A DNA stretch of 64,000 nt from JADJNW01 sp964549655 (GTDB lineage Bacteria > Bacteroidota > Bacteroidia > Chitinophagales > Saprospiraceae), in the NCBI GenBank assembly GCA_964549655.1, contig CAZJXN010000007.1, positions 1 through 64,000 of the forward strand. Reading direction: 5' to 3'. The notes under the pieces are model-generated. The model was given only the letters and a program-made list of their open reading frames with translations, ran no database searches and was not told where the DNA came from. Position 1 is the stretch's first letter, and each line of letters begins with the position of its first letter. Made by a program: the position numbers and the translations under genes. Positions 1-7,600 of the stretch are shown here, piece by piece.

Positions 1-850
1 GATTTGAGTTAGTAAATCCTCTCCTCCAAAACACATATTTCAAGCGTGTAATTAAGTAGTTTTGTTTATTTGTTAAATAAACGGTTTGCCCATATCGCTT
101 TTCTTCTCGCCACTTTTTCTCTCCTTCCACTCTAAATTTGCTCATCCATGAATATTTCTCATCTGTAAATATCCATTCCATAGCAACAAAAATTCCATTC
201 TCTGGGATAGTGATTTTATAATTTGAAACGTCATACCAAAACCATCCTTCCTGCTCTGCATTCACGATTATACTCTCAACAAGCAAGTCGTTTCCGGGCA
301 TTGTGTCAAATGATGATTCATAAATACGAATTCGAAATGGAGTTGTGAGATTTCCTTTAGAACCAATACAATAGCCTACTTTCTTTAATTTGGCAACACT
401 GCGTTTTACAGGCTTTACTAATACTGCAATCTGATTACCTATCAAAGGAGAAAAACCGCGACCATAATTTGCGCGTTTCTGGTACACGCCTAATTTCTCC
501 CTTCTTACTGGATTTCCTTGCACTACCACTTCTGTCAATTGATAGGTAACTGGCATGAGGGTAATTTTTCCTTTTTTTGATTGTAATTCTTTAGCCGTTA
601 TATTCGCTTTTTGATAATTTAAACAGCTAAAAAATAAGGTATCGTTTTCTGAATCAGCAGGAATTTCCAGCTTAAAAAAGCCCTCTGCATTGGTAGTCGT
701 GCCAATTTCCTGATTTTTTAAAAGAATGGAAACATATGGAATATGCTGTTGCGTGCTTGCGTCTATTACTTCGCCAGAGACAATTTTATTTTGAGTATAA
801 GAATAAGTAGAAAGCAATAATAAAGTGATTAGATAGAAATTTTTTTTCAT
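1..850 (-). CDS. Secreted protein with carboxypeptidase-like regulatory domain (partial)
   Basis: The first 283 codons of a gene that runs off the left edge; the frame is open from the ATG at 850 to base 2. The N-terminus is a signal peptide (MKKNFYLITLLLLSTYSYTQ) followed by a CarboxypepD_reg-type beta-sandwich of about 75 residues: 'SGEVIDASTQQHIPYVSI', then 'GTTTNAEGFFKLEIP'. The rest has alternating hydrophobic strands and no motif I recognise. In Bacteroidota this domain occurs at the N-terminus of secreted or outer-membrane proteins, including TonB receptors, but no plug domain follows in the visible part. Function is unknown; secretion is inferred from the signal peptide. Confidence 0.75.
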   Translation of the reverse strand, partial: MKKNFYLITLLLLSTYSYTQNKIVSGEVIDASTQQHIPYVSILLKNQEIGTTTNAEGFFKLEIPADSENDTLFFSCLNYQKANITAKELQSKKGKITLMPVTYQLTEVVVQGNPVRREKLGVYQKRANYGRGFSPLIGNQIAVLVKPVKRSVAKLKKVGYCIGSKGNLTTPFRIRIYESSFDTMPGNDLLVESIIVNAEQEGWFWYDVSNYKITIPENGIFVAMEWIFTDEKYSWMSKFRVEGEKKWREEKRYGQTVYLTNKQNYLITRLKYVFWRRGFTNSN

Positions 851-909
851 AACCATGATACTTTACTTAAAGACGGTTGCAAAGTATTCAAGGTTGTATG
901 TAATGATTA

Positions 910-1905
910 CTACAGCGTCCCCTCATTTTCCCGATAAATCACACCAAGCATCAATTGCCCAACGGCTTTCAAGGTCTTGCGATCAATCACATCCATGTCG
1001 TCGTCATGCGTGTGCCAGTATACGCCGAATCCGCTTTCGGTAGTAGTAGAACGATTTATAATATCAATCATCGGAATCCGCGCGATACTACTTACAAAAT
1101 AATGGTCATCTGTGACAGCGCCGCCATTCGTTTTGGGAAAATAATTGGTGTAACCCATACTTTCCGCTAATTGCCATACTTCCGTCACGACTTGTGGGGC
1201 GATTTGATTAGAGAATTGCTCGATTGGGAATTGTGCACCTTTGGAGCCAACCATATCCAATAGAATGCCATATTGCGGACGGTAATTGGCTACGTGCAAA
1301 TTGCGTGCCCAATGCTGCGAACCCAAGCACCAAGTAGTCGTGGAAGAGGCTTCTTTGCTACTACTATCGCCTAAATCTTCTGCATCAAATAAAATAAGGT
1401 CAATGCCGATTGCTACTGGATTTTGCTGTAATTGTCGGGCGATTTCTAAAATAATGGCTGTGCCGCTACCGCCGTCATCTGCACCGAGAATGGGTTCATT
1501 TTTACGTTCTGTACTCAATGGCGCATCTGCGGCGTGGCGCGAATCCCAATGGGCGGCTATTAGAATACGTTTGCCAACACTTGGATTGAATTGCGCAATG
1601 ATATTTGTACTTGGAAGGGTTTTATTGTAATATGTTTTGGCTTGAAAATCTTGTTCAATGACCGTTGCACCATAGCTTTTGAATTTTTCTACCATCCAAG
1701 TTTTACAAGCTTGATGCGGTACGGAACCGGGAACACGTGGACCAAATGCGACTTGCTGTGCTACGAAATGGTAAGCGGAATCGCGGTTGAAGCTGGGAAT
1801 GGTAGTGACTTCTGGTTGTTCGGTGGCGGGTTCTTGGGATTTGTCGCTTTTGCAAGCGTTGAAAAGTAGTATAATTGTTATAACAAAGAAGATTTTATTT
1901 TTCAT
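910..1905 (-). CDS. M28-family lipoprotein, probable glutaminyl-peptide cyclotransferase
   Basis: 331 residues. I chose the ATG at 1905 because it gives a lipoprotein signal (hydrophobic stretch, then LFNAC with Cys18); a longer frame to 1974 runs through a palindromic repeat and a promoter-like element. M28 zinc-peptidase fold: 'AHWDSR' near 118-123 (metal Asp), 'GADDGGSGTAIILE' near 141-154 (Asp and Glu ligands), 'FDAED' near 173 and a late His in 'WHTHDDDMD'. The 'AHWDSR' and 'WCLGSQHWAR' segments resemble bacterial type II glutaminyl cyclases (Porphyromonas-type), which form N-terminal pyroglutamate on exported proteins in the periplasm. An M28 aminopeptidase is the alternative; the fold assignment is firm, the cyclase role is inference. 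Confidence 0.8.
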   Translation of the reverse strand: MKNKIFFVITIILLFNACKSDKSQEPATEQPEVTTIPSFNRDSAYHFVAQQVAFGPRVPGSVPHQACKTWMVEKFKSYGATVIEQDFQAKTYYNKTLPSTNIIAQFNPSVGKRILIAAHWDSRHAADAPLSTERKNEPILGADDGGSGTAIILEIARQLQQNPVAIGIDLILFDAEDLGDSSSKEASSTTTWCLGSQHWARNLHVANYRPQYGILLDMVGSKGAQFPIEQFSNQIAPQVVTEVWQLAESMGYTNYFPKTNGGAVTDDHYFVSSIARIPMIDIINRSTTTESGFGVYWHTHDDDMDVIDRKTLKAVGQLMLGVIYRENEGTL

Positions 1906-1923
1906 AATTTGATTTTTGCTTTG

Positions 1924-1931
1924 CAAAGATA
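1924..1931 (-). promoter_or_regulatory. Bacteroidota -7 element TATCTTTG before the M28 gene
   Basis: On the minus strand TATCTTTG matches the Bacteroidota primary-sigma -7 consensus TAnnTTTG and lies 18 bases before the chosen start at 1905. No convincing -33 TTTG is visible because the palindromic repeat at 1948-1976 fills the region. It supports the short start. Confidence 0.5.
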
Positions 1932-1947
1932 GCGGTATTCCAAATAA

Positions 1948-1976
1948 GTGCGGCATATTTTGAAAATATGCCACAC
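1948..1976. repeat. Dispersed palindrome, family A copy 1
   Basis: A 29-base imperfect palindrome with arms GTGCGGCATATTTT and AAATATGCCACAC. It shares the core GGC(A/G)CATTTT...AAAATG(T/C)GCC with copies at 25340, 44917 and 58974, all intergenic. Confidence 0.7.
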
Positions 1977-2025
1977 TACCTTGTTATTTTAAAGTAAATT
2001 CCGACTTTGTACGTCTGCCAGTATA

Positions 2026-2073
2026 CAATGCGCAGGCTAAAGCTTGTGGAACGAAATCAGTGTAAACGCTGGA
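2026..2073. repeat. Dispersed repeat, family B copy 1
   Basis: Contains CAGGCTAAAGCTTGTG, AACGAAATCAG and a final CGCTGG; it aligns along its length with the copy at 3211-3268 (CAGGCTGAAGCCTGTG, AACGATTTCAG, GGCTGGG). A shorter relative is at 6596. The copy ends 6 bases before the sigma-factor ATG, and the in-frame ATG at 2044 lies inside it. Confidence 0.65.
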
Positions 2074-2079
2074 TTACTT

Positions 2080-2619
2080 ATGGCGGAGCAAAGTATTATA
2101 CAAGCCGTGAAAACGTATGGACAACAATTGTTCGGCTTTATTCGCGGGCGCGTACCGACGGATGAAGATGCGGAAGACGTGCTGCAAGAGGTATGGTATC
2201 AATTAAGTAGTCAGTCGGAAGTGGAAGCGATAGAAAGTGTAAGCGGTTGGTTATATCGGGTAGCTCGCAATAAAATTACAGACCGTTTTCGGAAAAAAAA
2301 GCCGGAAGCACTGGAAGATTTAGGTTACGAAGATGCAGATGGCGTGTGGAATATCAAAGACATTTTGCTGACCGATGCGTTAAGTCCAGAGGAGGAGTAC
2401 GTGCGGCAGTTGTTTTGGGAAGAGTTGATGGCGGCATTAGATGAATTGCCGGAAAAACAGCGCGAGGTTTTTATATTGAATGAGTTAGAAGACAGGACGT
2501 TGCAAGCGATTGCAGATGAAAAAGGGGAGAATCTCAAGACGATTATTTCCCGAAAGGGCTATGCGGTGAAGCATTTACGAAGTCGGTTGGAAAATTTGTA
2601 TCAGGATTTGTTTGATTAA
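2080..2619 (+). CDS. ECF-type RNA polymerase sigma factor
   Basis: 179 residues, two-domain sigma-70 of the ECF class. Region 2 is at about 18-70 (DEDAEDVLQEVWYQL, then 'GWLYRVARNKITDRFRKK', the -10 recognition helix), and region 4 at about 120-170 ('LPEKQREVFILNELEDRTLQAIAD', helix-turn-helix). The ATG at 2080 is chosen over the one at 2044 because the latter lies within a dispersed repeat. No classical anti-sigma factor with a zinc motif follows; instead two small membrane proteins and an Hsp20 gene lie downstream on the same strand. By analogy the sigma factor may respond to envelope or heat stress, but that is inference. Confidence 0.9.
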   Translation: MAEQSIIQAVKTYGQQLFGFIRGRVPTDEDAEDVLQEVWYQLSSQSEVEAIESVSGWLYRVARNKITDRFRKKKPEALEDLGYEDADGVWNIKDILLTDALSPEEEYVRQLFWEELMAALDELPEKQREVFILNELEDRTLQAIADEKGENLKTIISRKGYAVKHLRSRLENLYQDLFD

Positions 2620-2634
2620 TAGGCTGTCTGAATC

Positions 2635-2668
2635 AGAATTCGCAGAAAATTATAATTTTCGGAATTCT
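2635..2668. repeat. Palindromic hairpin between sigma factor and membrane protein
   Basis: Nested dyad: AGAATTC at 2635 pairs with GAATTCT at 2662, enclosing the perfect palindrome GAAAATTATAATTTTC (2645-2660). It follows the sigma-factor stop by 15 bases. No U-tract follows directly, so it may attenuate or process a shared transcript rather than end it. The flanking GTCTGAATCAGAATTC wording resembles the repeats at 36168 and 51547. Confidence 0.5.
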
Positions 2669-2701
2669 AATTTTTACAAAAGAAATGATAAATAAAAGAT
2701 A

Positions 2702-3088
2702 ATGAAATCGAAACGATTTTGGTTGTTTCCATTTTTTGGAATCGGCGGGCTGCTGCTGGGTGGTTTTGTTGTGATGTTGTTGTGGAATGCAATTTTACCA
2801 GATGTGACGGGCGTGGAGGTGCTTACTTATTGGCAAGCGGTTGGATTGTTGCTCTTGAGTAGAATTTTATTTGGTGGCTGGAAAGGTGGCGGAAAACCGG
2901 GCGGTTATAACAAACACACGATGCACAAGAACGCCCACTGGCGCGAGAAGTGGATGAATATGAGTGTGGAAGAACGTTTGAAAATGAAGGAACAATGGCG
3001 CGAGCGATGCGGAAAATGGGGAGACCGAGGGATGGGGGGACGAAGTGACCAAGAGAAGGAGCGACCAAGTGATGAGAAGTTGTTGTGA
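2702..3088 (+). CDS. Small membrane protein downstream of ECF sigma factor
   Basis: 128 residues with two predicted membrane segments (about 7-30 and 42-62) and a strongly basic, soluble C-terminal half containing 'WREKWMNMSVEERLKMKEQWRERCGKWG' features: Met-, Trp-, Lys- and Glu-rich helix followed by a Gly/Arg/Glu tail. I do not recognise a family. The position 82 bases after the sigma factor on the same strand suggests a sigma-linked membrane partner, possibly an atypical anti-sigma factor; the sequence itself does not prove it. An intrinsic terminator follows at 3120. Confidence 0.65.
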   Translation: MKSKRFWLFPFFGIGGLLLGGFVVMLLWNAILPDVTGVEVLTYWQAVGLLLLSRILFGGWKGGGKPGGYNKHTMHKNAHWREKWMNMSVEERLKMKEQWRERCGKWGDRGMGGRSDQEKERPSDEKLL

Positions 3089-3119
3089 ACTTTTATAGTT
3101 TTATAATTTAAAACAAAAA

Positions 3120-3155
3120 CCTGATAAGTGGCTGCTTGTCAGGCTTTTGTTTTTT
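3120..3155 (+). terminator. Rho-independent terminator after the membrane protein
   Basis: Stem CCTGATAAG / CTTGTCAGG (one G-U pair) with a 6-base loop, followed by CTTTTGTTTTTT. It lies 31 bases after the stop at 3088. Confidence 0.75.
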
Positions 3156-3210
3156 GGAAAATTATTTAGAGTAAAAAAGGGGTTGGTGCGTCTTCCTAAT
3201 TGTAGCGCGT

Positions 3211-3268
3211 AATGCAATTTTTCAGGCTGAAGCCTGTGAAACGATTTCAGCCTAAAGGCTGGGCTACG
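3211..3268. repeat. Dispersed repeat, family B copy 2
   Basis: Two small hairpins: CAGGCTGAAGCCTG (perfect palindromic core AGGCT-GA-AGCCT) and AGCCTAAAGGCT. Matches 2026-2073. An in-frame ATG at 3212 lies within it, so the downstream gene most likely starts at 3293. Confidence 0.7.
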
Positions 3269-3292
3269 ATTAAATCAAAAAAATTCAAAACC

Positions 3293-3577
3293 ATGTACGT
3301 TCCAAAAGTAGCAGCAGTAGGTATTCTTGCCTTGGTAGCACTGGCAGTGATGCCCTTTTTCTTCATCCGAATTCTTTTATTTTTTGTAGTCGTGCGCTTG
3401 ATTTTTAGGATAGTGTTTCGGCACCGTTTTAAGCACGCTTATCATCGCTACCATGCGCATTATGAAAATCGGGCAGAACCTTTAGCACAAGGCGATTACC
3501 GCTTTTTTGCACGCCGATTTGAAAAGGAATATGCTTACGACAATAAGCCAACATACAGTGACAAGGATTTAGTGTAA
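3293..3577 (+). CDS. Small basic membrane protein
   Basis: 94 residues from the ATG at 3293; the longer frame from 3212 is translated family-B repeat. One long hydrophobic segment (about residues 6-42, rich in Phe, Val, Ile) is followed by a His/Tyr/Arg-rich tail ('HRFKHAYHRYHAHYENR'). No known family. It lies between an ECF sigma-factor unit and an Hsp20 gene on the same strand, which is compatible with a membrane-stress role but does not show one. Confidence 0.6.
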   Translation: MYVPKVAAVGILALVALAVMPFFFIRILLFFVVVRLIFRIVFRHRFKHAYHRYHAHYENRAEPLAQGDYRFFARRFEKEYAYDNKPTYSDKDLV

Positions 3578-3646
3578 ATGTGATTCGTGATTCGTGATTT
3601 GTGACGATTTTAATTATTCATTTTTTTCATTTTAAATTTAAAAAAC

Positions 3647-4048
3647 ATGATGCAGTATCATTCTTGCGGCTCCAAAAATTGGGGGCATGGCAGAGGCAGA
3701 CAACAGCAAGGGCGCGGCGGACATTTCCGTGTACCGGTCAATATTTTGAAAACGGATGAAGCTTACGAACTCTACGTAGCGGCACCGGGCAGAAATAAAG
3801 AGGATTTTAAAATGTCGGTCAGTGGTAATGAACTGACCATTTCCTATCAAAAATCACCAACAGGCGGCGATGAACAAAACTGGGTGCGCTATGAATATCG
3901 GCGTGGCTCGTTTGAACGCAGCTTTTTGATAGATGATACCGTGGATACGGCAAGCATTGCAGCGAAGTACGAAGACGGTATTTTGAAGGTGACGCTTCCC
4001 ATAAAACCGGGTAGTATCGTGCCTTCTAAGGATATTCAAATTGCCTAA
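3647..4048 (+). CDS. Hsp20/alpha-crystallin small heat shock protein
   Basis: 133 residues. A short Gly/Arg/Gln-rich N-terminal region (about 10-27) precedes an alpha-crystallin domain from about residue 28 ('VPVNILKTDEAYELYVAAPGRNKEDFKMSVSGNELTISY') to 'YEDGILKVTLPIKPG', the usual strand order of IbpA-type chaperones, and a C-terminal tail without a clear I-x-I motif. Such proteins bind unfolding proteins and hold them for refolding. It is one of two Hsp20 genes in the window; the other (55856) has a sigma-54-type promoter and this one does not. A 30-base perfect palindrome downstream ends the unit. Confidence 0.92.
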   Translation: MMQYHSCGSKNWGHGRGRQQQGRGGHFRVPVNILKTDEAYELYVAAPGRNKEDFKMSVSGNELTISYQKSPTGGDEQNWVRYEYRRGSFERSFLIDDTVDTASIAAKYEDGILKVTLPIKPGSIVPSKDIQIA

Positions 4049-4051
4049 TTA

Positions 4052-4250
4052 AGAGGCGAGAACAGAGAAATCAGATTTAACGTCACGCTGCCCGACATCT
4101 GATTCCTAACCTCTGCCTTCTAAAAATTAATCCTGTCTATAATAAAACGCTCATAAGCAATTGCTTATGAGCGTTCCTTTTTATCTAACTCGCATTTCTC
4201 TGTTCTCGCATCTCTGTTCTCGCTTCTCTGTTCTGACTTCTCGCCTTCTA
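4052..4250. repeat. CTCTGTTCTCGC word array at a convergent junction
   Basis: Between the convergent Hsp20 and thiL ends. GCGAGAACAGAGAAATCAGAT (21-base arm beginning at 4055) is answered by ATCTGATTCCTAACCTCTGCC near 4098 and by repeated TTCTCTGTTCTCGC words at 4195-4248. The arms pair with each other and the central perfect palindrome at 4146-4175 sits between them. Confidence 0.6.
4146..4175. terminator. 30-base perfect palindrome, bidirectional terminator
   Basis: AACGCTCATAAGCAA is followed directly by its reverse complement TTGCTTATGAGCGTT, then CCTTTTTATC. It lies between two convergent genes, which fits a shared terminator. Confidence 0.75.
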
Positions 4251-4251
4251 C

Positions 4252-5280
4252 TTAAAAATGCGTCCAGCCCTGTGCTTTGATATCATGAATATTACCACCT
4301 TTTGTATGTAATTTAATCCCGTCTTTTACATCTGTTATTTCACCAGCTATGTAAATATCGGGCAAGTATTTAATTTTATCTACATCTTTGGGGTCAATTG
4401 TGAATAACAACTCATAATCTTCGCCACCGTTGAGGGCACAAGTAATTGGGTCCAATTTGAATCTCAATGCCATCAATTGTGCATCAGGATGAATTGGGAC
4501 ACCACTTTCTTCCAAATACGCGCCCACATTCGATTGTTTACAAATATGAAAAAGGTCAGATGCTACGCCATCCGAAATGTCAATCATCGCGGTTGGAATT
4601 AATTCATTTTTTGCAAACGCTTCTATAATATCTTTTCGCGCTTCGGGCTTTAATTGTCTGCCGACTAAATAAGATTGTTCCTCCAAATCAGGCTGTACCT
4701 CAGGATTCGATAAATAAATTTGCTTTTCCCGTTCTAACAATTGCAAACCTAAATATGCGCCGCCGACATCGCCCGTGATACAAATCAAGTCGCCGACTTT
4801 CGCGCCATTGCGGTACGCCAACTTGTCTTTTTCGCCTTGCCCGATAGCGGTTACGCTGATTATCATGCCTTTGTTAGATGCAGAAGTATCGCCGCCGATT
4901 AAATCCACGTTGTATTTTTCGCAAGCTGCTTGAATACCCTCATATAATTCCTGCAATGCTTCCACCGAAAAACGATTCGACGTTGCGATGGAAACCGTAA
5001 TTTGTTTTGGAATGGCATTCATCGCGTAAATATCCGACAAGTTGACGACGACGGATTTGTACCCCAAGTGCTTCAAAGGTGTGTACATCAAGTCAAAATG
5101 AATCCCTTCCACCAGCATATCCGTAGAAACGACCGTCATAAATTCCTGATTATCAATTACTGCTGCATCATCGCCCACGCCTCGTAGAGAAGATTTATTT
5201 TGAAGTGGAAATGATTTGGTGAGTTGTTCGATGAGTCCGAATTCGCCTAACTGGTTGATTTCTGTGCGTTGCTCTGCCAT
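4252..5280 (-). CDS. thiL: Thiamine-monophosphate kinase
   Basis: 342 residues. ThiL phosphorylates thiamine monophosphate to thiamine diphosphate with ATP. Seen: 'GVGDDAAVI' near 34-42 (N-terminal ATP/metal-binding Asp cluster), 'STDMLVEGIHFD', 'GGDTSAS', 'CITGDVGGAYLGLQLL', 'MIDISDGVASDL' and 'GGEDYELLFTI', the ordered motifs of the AIR-synthase/ThiL superfamily. Length is normal for the family. No other thiamine gene or TPP riboswitch is visible nearby; the gene stands alone and is followed by a word-repeat junction at 5283. Confidence 0.95.
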   Translation of the reverse strand: MAEQRTEINQLGEFGLIEQLTKSFPLQNKSSLRGVGDDAAVIDNQEFMTVVSTDMLVEGIHFDLMYTPLKHLGYKSVVVNLSDIYAMNAIPKQITVSIATSNRFSVEALQELYEGIQAACEKYNVDLIGGDTSASNKGMIISVTAIGQGEKDKLAYRNGAKVGDLICITGDVGGAYLGLQLLEREKQIYLSNPEVQPDLEEQSYLVGRQLKPEARKDIIEAFAKNELIPTAMIDISDGVASDLFHICKQSNVGAYLEESGVPIHPDAQLMALRFKLDPITCALNGGEDYELLFTIDPKDVDKIKYLPDIYIAGEITDVKDGIKLHTKGGNIHDIKAQGWTHF

Positions 5281-5282
5281 AA

Positions 5283-5355
5283 AAAGAGGATGGGAAGATG
5301 GGAAGATGGGAGGATGAACACGTTACAAAACCTTCCAATCCTCCTATCTTCCATT
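5283..5355. repeat. GATGGGAA word hairpin between thioredoxin-fold gene and thiL
   Basis: GAGGATGGGAAGATGGGAAG (5285-5304) is a tandem of GATGGGAA words; the answering arm CCTTCCAATCCTCCTATCTTCC lies at about 5331-5352. It lies in the 77-base gap between two minus-strand genes and may act as a terminator. Confidence 0.5.
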
Positions 5356-5357
5356 TA

Positions 5358-6536
5358 TTACATTTTATTAATTTTATCTAATAACTCTTGCGTTGCGGCG
5401 AAGTCTTCATCGTTTGCTTTTGCTAATTCGACGGCTTTTTCGGCTGCTTTTTTCGCTTTTTTCTTTTCGCCGAGTTTGTAATATAAGGATGCCAGTGTAT
5501 CATTATTAAAATATTGGCTGTTGAGTCGGACGGATTTTTGCGCCCATTTCAAAGCCTCTTGCAACATTTTTTTGTCGTCTACCAGTTCGTAAAATGCCCA
5601 GGCTTCTTCGCTCAATTGGTTATAATCTTCGCTCGGATATTTCTTGAAATAGGCAACTGCTGTAACTGCATAGTTCTTCATATCGTCCTGCTCTCTATAC
5701 AAAGTCATTTCTACGCACAAACTTACTTGCTCTGCCAATGCCGTTGGTAATTTAGCTTTTAAAGCCTTCATAAGCGCCTCTGTTGAGGGTGAACCCTCTG
5801 TACGCATATTGGGAAAAGCCTCGTGTAAAACAATCTGGGCGAGCGTGATTAGATAAGCAGACGAACCGAGTGCTTTTTCTGCCGCCGCACGATTGTTCAA
5901 CAAAAATTGGAACTGCTTTGAATCGGTGTTTCTAGTGGTTTGAACCACCAGTGGTATATTCTTGGGAGTTGTCCAATCTTGTTGAGATTCTAAGTAGACG
6001 TCCATCACATCTGTTGCGCGGGGGTGCATACTTTCTTCAAACGCTTGCATCACCTCGGCGATAAATTGCGGGTTGCGCTCACCGGCATCAAATCGTTTTT
6101 CCAAACCAGCCAATCGTTTTCCGGGGTCAAGCGCGACTTTGGACAGTTGCATAAATTCTTCCAACTCATGATAGCCCAGGATTCGATGCGCAATTTTACC
6201 ATCCCCATCAATAAAAAGTAAGGTAGGATATGCTCGCACTTCGTAGGTTTTGGCTAATTCCAAGCCTTCTCCTTTTTCCATATCGAATTTCGCATTTACA
6301 AAATTGGCATTGAAAAAAGTACCCGCTTCTGCTTGCGAAAAAACTTTGCTGTCCATCATTTTGCACGGACCACACCACACGGCGTAGGCATCCATGAAGA
6401 TGAGTTTGTTTTCGGCTTTGGCTTTCGCCAGTAAGTCATTCCATTTAGCGTCTTTTTGGAATTGAATGCCTCCTTCCTGTGCCCATGCTTGGAGGCTACA
6501 GAAAAGAGATAGGATGATAAACAGCTTATTTTTCAT
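5358..6536 (-). CDS. Secreted thioredoxin-fold protein
   Basis: 392 residues. A signal peptide (about 1-19, ending 'QAWAQ') leads into a thioredoxin domain with 'WCGPCKMM' (Cys55, Cys58) and 'YEVRAYPTLLFIDGDGKI' with the cis-Pro. The C-terminal 250 residues are helical and repeat-like and end in a Lys/Ala-rich helix, suggesting TPR-like packing. In Bacteroidota such proteins act as periplasmic thiol-disulfide reductases or folding factors; substrate is unknown. The final helical part ('LASLYYKLGEKKKAKKAAEKAVELAKAND') reads as one clear TPR unit. Confidence 0.85.
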   Translation of the reverse strand: MKNKLFIILSLFCSLQAWAQEGGIQFQKDAKWNDLLAKAKAENKLIFMDAYAVWCGPCKMMDSKVFSQAEAGTFFNANFVNAKFDMEKGEGLELAKTYEVRAYPTLLFIDGDGKIAHRILGYHELEEFMQLSKVALDPGKRLAGLEKRFDAGERNPQFIAEVMQAFEESMHPRATDVMDVYLESQQDWTTPKNIPLVVQTTRNTDSKQFQFLLNNRAAAEKALGSSAYLITLAQIVLHEAFPNMRTEGSPSTEALMKALKAKLPTALAEQVSLCVEMTLYREQDDMKNYAVTAVAYFKKYPSEDYNQLSEEAWAFYELVDDKKMLQEALKWAQKSVRLNSQYFNNDTLASLYYKLGEKKKAKKAAEKAVELAKANDEDFAATQELLDKINKM

Positions 6537-6595
6537 AAAGTGCTGATATTGAATTATTTGAATACAAAATAAAAGCGTTATACATCAGACCACTT

Positions 6596-6622
6596 CGGGC
6601 ACAGGCTTAAAGCCTACGCTAT
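6596..6622. repeat. Family B half-copy
   Basis: CACAGGCTTAAAGCCTACGC contains the AGGCTTAAAGCCT palindrome typical of family B; only one of the two hairpins is present. Confidence 0.45.
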
Positions 6623-6628
6623 GTTTTT

Positions 6629-7600
6629 TTACAACAATCCCTCAATGATCTTTTCTTCTGTAATACCCTCCGCTTCCGCTTTATAATTTCTTACGATGCG
6701 ATGACGCAGCACATATTTGGCGATGGCTTGCACGTCTTCAATGTCTGGCGAATATTTTCCACGAATGGCGGCGTAACATTTTGCACCCAAAACAAGGTAC
6801 TGCGAGGCACGTGGACCAGCTCCCCAAGAGATGTAATCATTCACTTGTTTGGTAGCGCGAGGCGTATTTGGTCGAGTCTTTGTAGCTAAGGAAACTGCAT
6901 ATTCCAACACATTATCAGCGATTGGAATTTTACGAATCAACTGCTGGTAACTCTGAATCTGCGCACCCGTCACTGCATGGCTCAACTGATGATTTTGGAT
7001 ACTAGTTGTCCCTTTTACCACCCGAATTTCCTCTTCGTAAGTCGGATAATCCAGCGGAATGTTAAACATAAAACGGTCAAGCTGGGCTTCCGGCAACGGA
7101 TAAGTGCCTTCCTGTTCAATCGGATTTTGTGTAGCCAATACAAAAAATGGAGAAGGTAACAAATGCCGTTCGCCATTTATCGTCACAGAGCGTTCTTGCA
7201 TTCCTTCGAGGAGCGCGGCTTGTGTTTTTGGCGGCGTGCGGTTAATCTCATCTGCGAGTACGATGTTTGCGAAAAGCGGACCGCGATTAAAACGAAAGTG
7301 CCGTTCTTCGTCCAAAATTTCCGTGCCAGTAATATCGGATGGCATCAAGTCAGGCGTAAACTGAATCCGTTTGAATTCCAAATCCAACACTTCCGAAATG
7401 GTACTTACCAACAGGGTCTTTGCTAAACCCGGTACACCCACCAACAGACTGTGTCCATTACTAAAAAGCGAAATAATCACTGCCCGAATCACTTCGTCTT
7501 GTCCGACGATGACTTTGCCAATTTCTTTCGACAAATCTTTGTACGACTGTGCCAGCGCATCTACAGCTTCTACATCCGACCGATATTCTATTTGCGTCAT
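6629..7600 (-). CDS. MoxR-family AAA+ ATPase
   Basis: 323 residues. Walker A 'GVPGLAKT' near 55-62, Walker B 'IVLADEINRTPPKTQAALLEGM', the pre-sensor insertion typical of MoxR and sensor 1 'FFVLATQNPIEQEGTYPLPEAQLDRF'. MoxR proteins are chaperone-like ATPases that usually act with VWA-domain and DUF58 proteins encoded beside them. Here neither neighbour is such a partner: upstream is a degraded region and downstream the thioredoxin-fold gene, so its client cannot be deduced from context. Confidence 0.93.
   Translation of the reverse strand: MTQIEYRSDVEAVDALAQSYKDLSKEIGKVIVGQDEVIRAVIISLFSNGHSLLVGVPGLAKTLLVSTISEVLDLEFKRIQFTPDLMPSDITGTEILDEERHFRFNRGPLFANIVLADEINRTPPKTQAALLEGMQERSVTINGERHLLPSPFFVLATQNPIEQEGTYPLPEAQLDRFMFNIPLDYPTYEEEIRVVKGTTSIQNHQLSHAVTGAQIQSYQQLIRKIPIADNVLEYAVSLATKTRPNTPRATKQVNDYISWGAGPRASQYLVLGAKCYAAIRGKYSPDIEDVQAIAKYVLRHRIVRNYKAEAEGITEEKIIEGLL

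Noticed and set aside
5281..5357. TPP riboswitch upstream or downstream of thiL
   Set aside because: No THI-box conserved segments are present; the gap holds only a GATGGGAA word repeat and is downstream of another gene.
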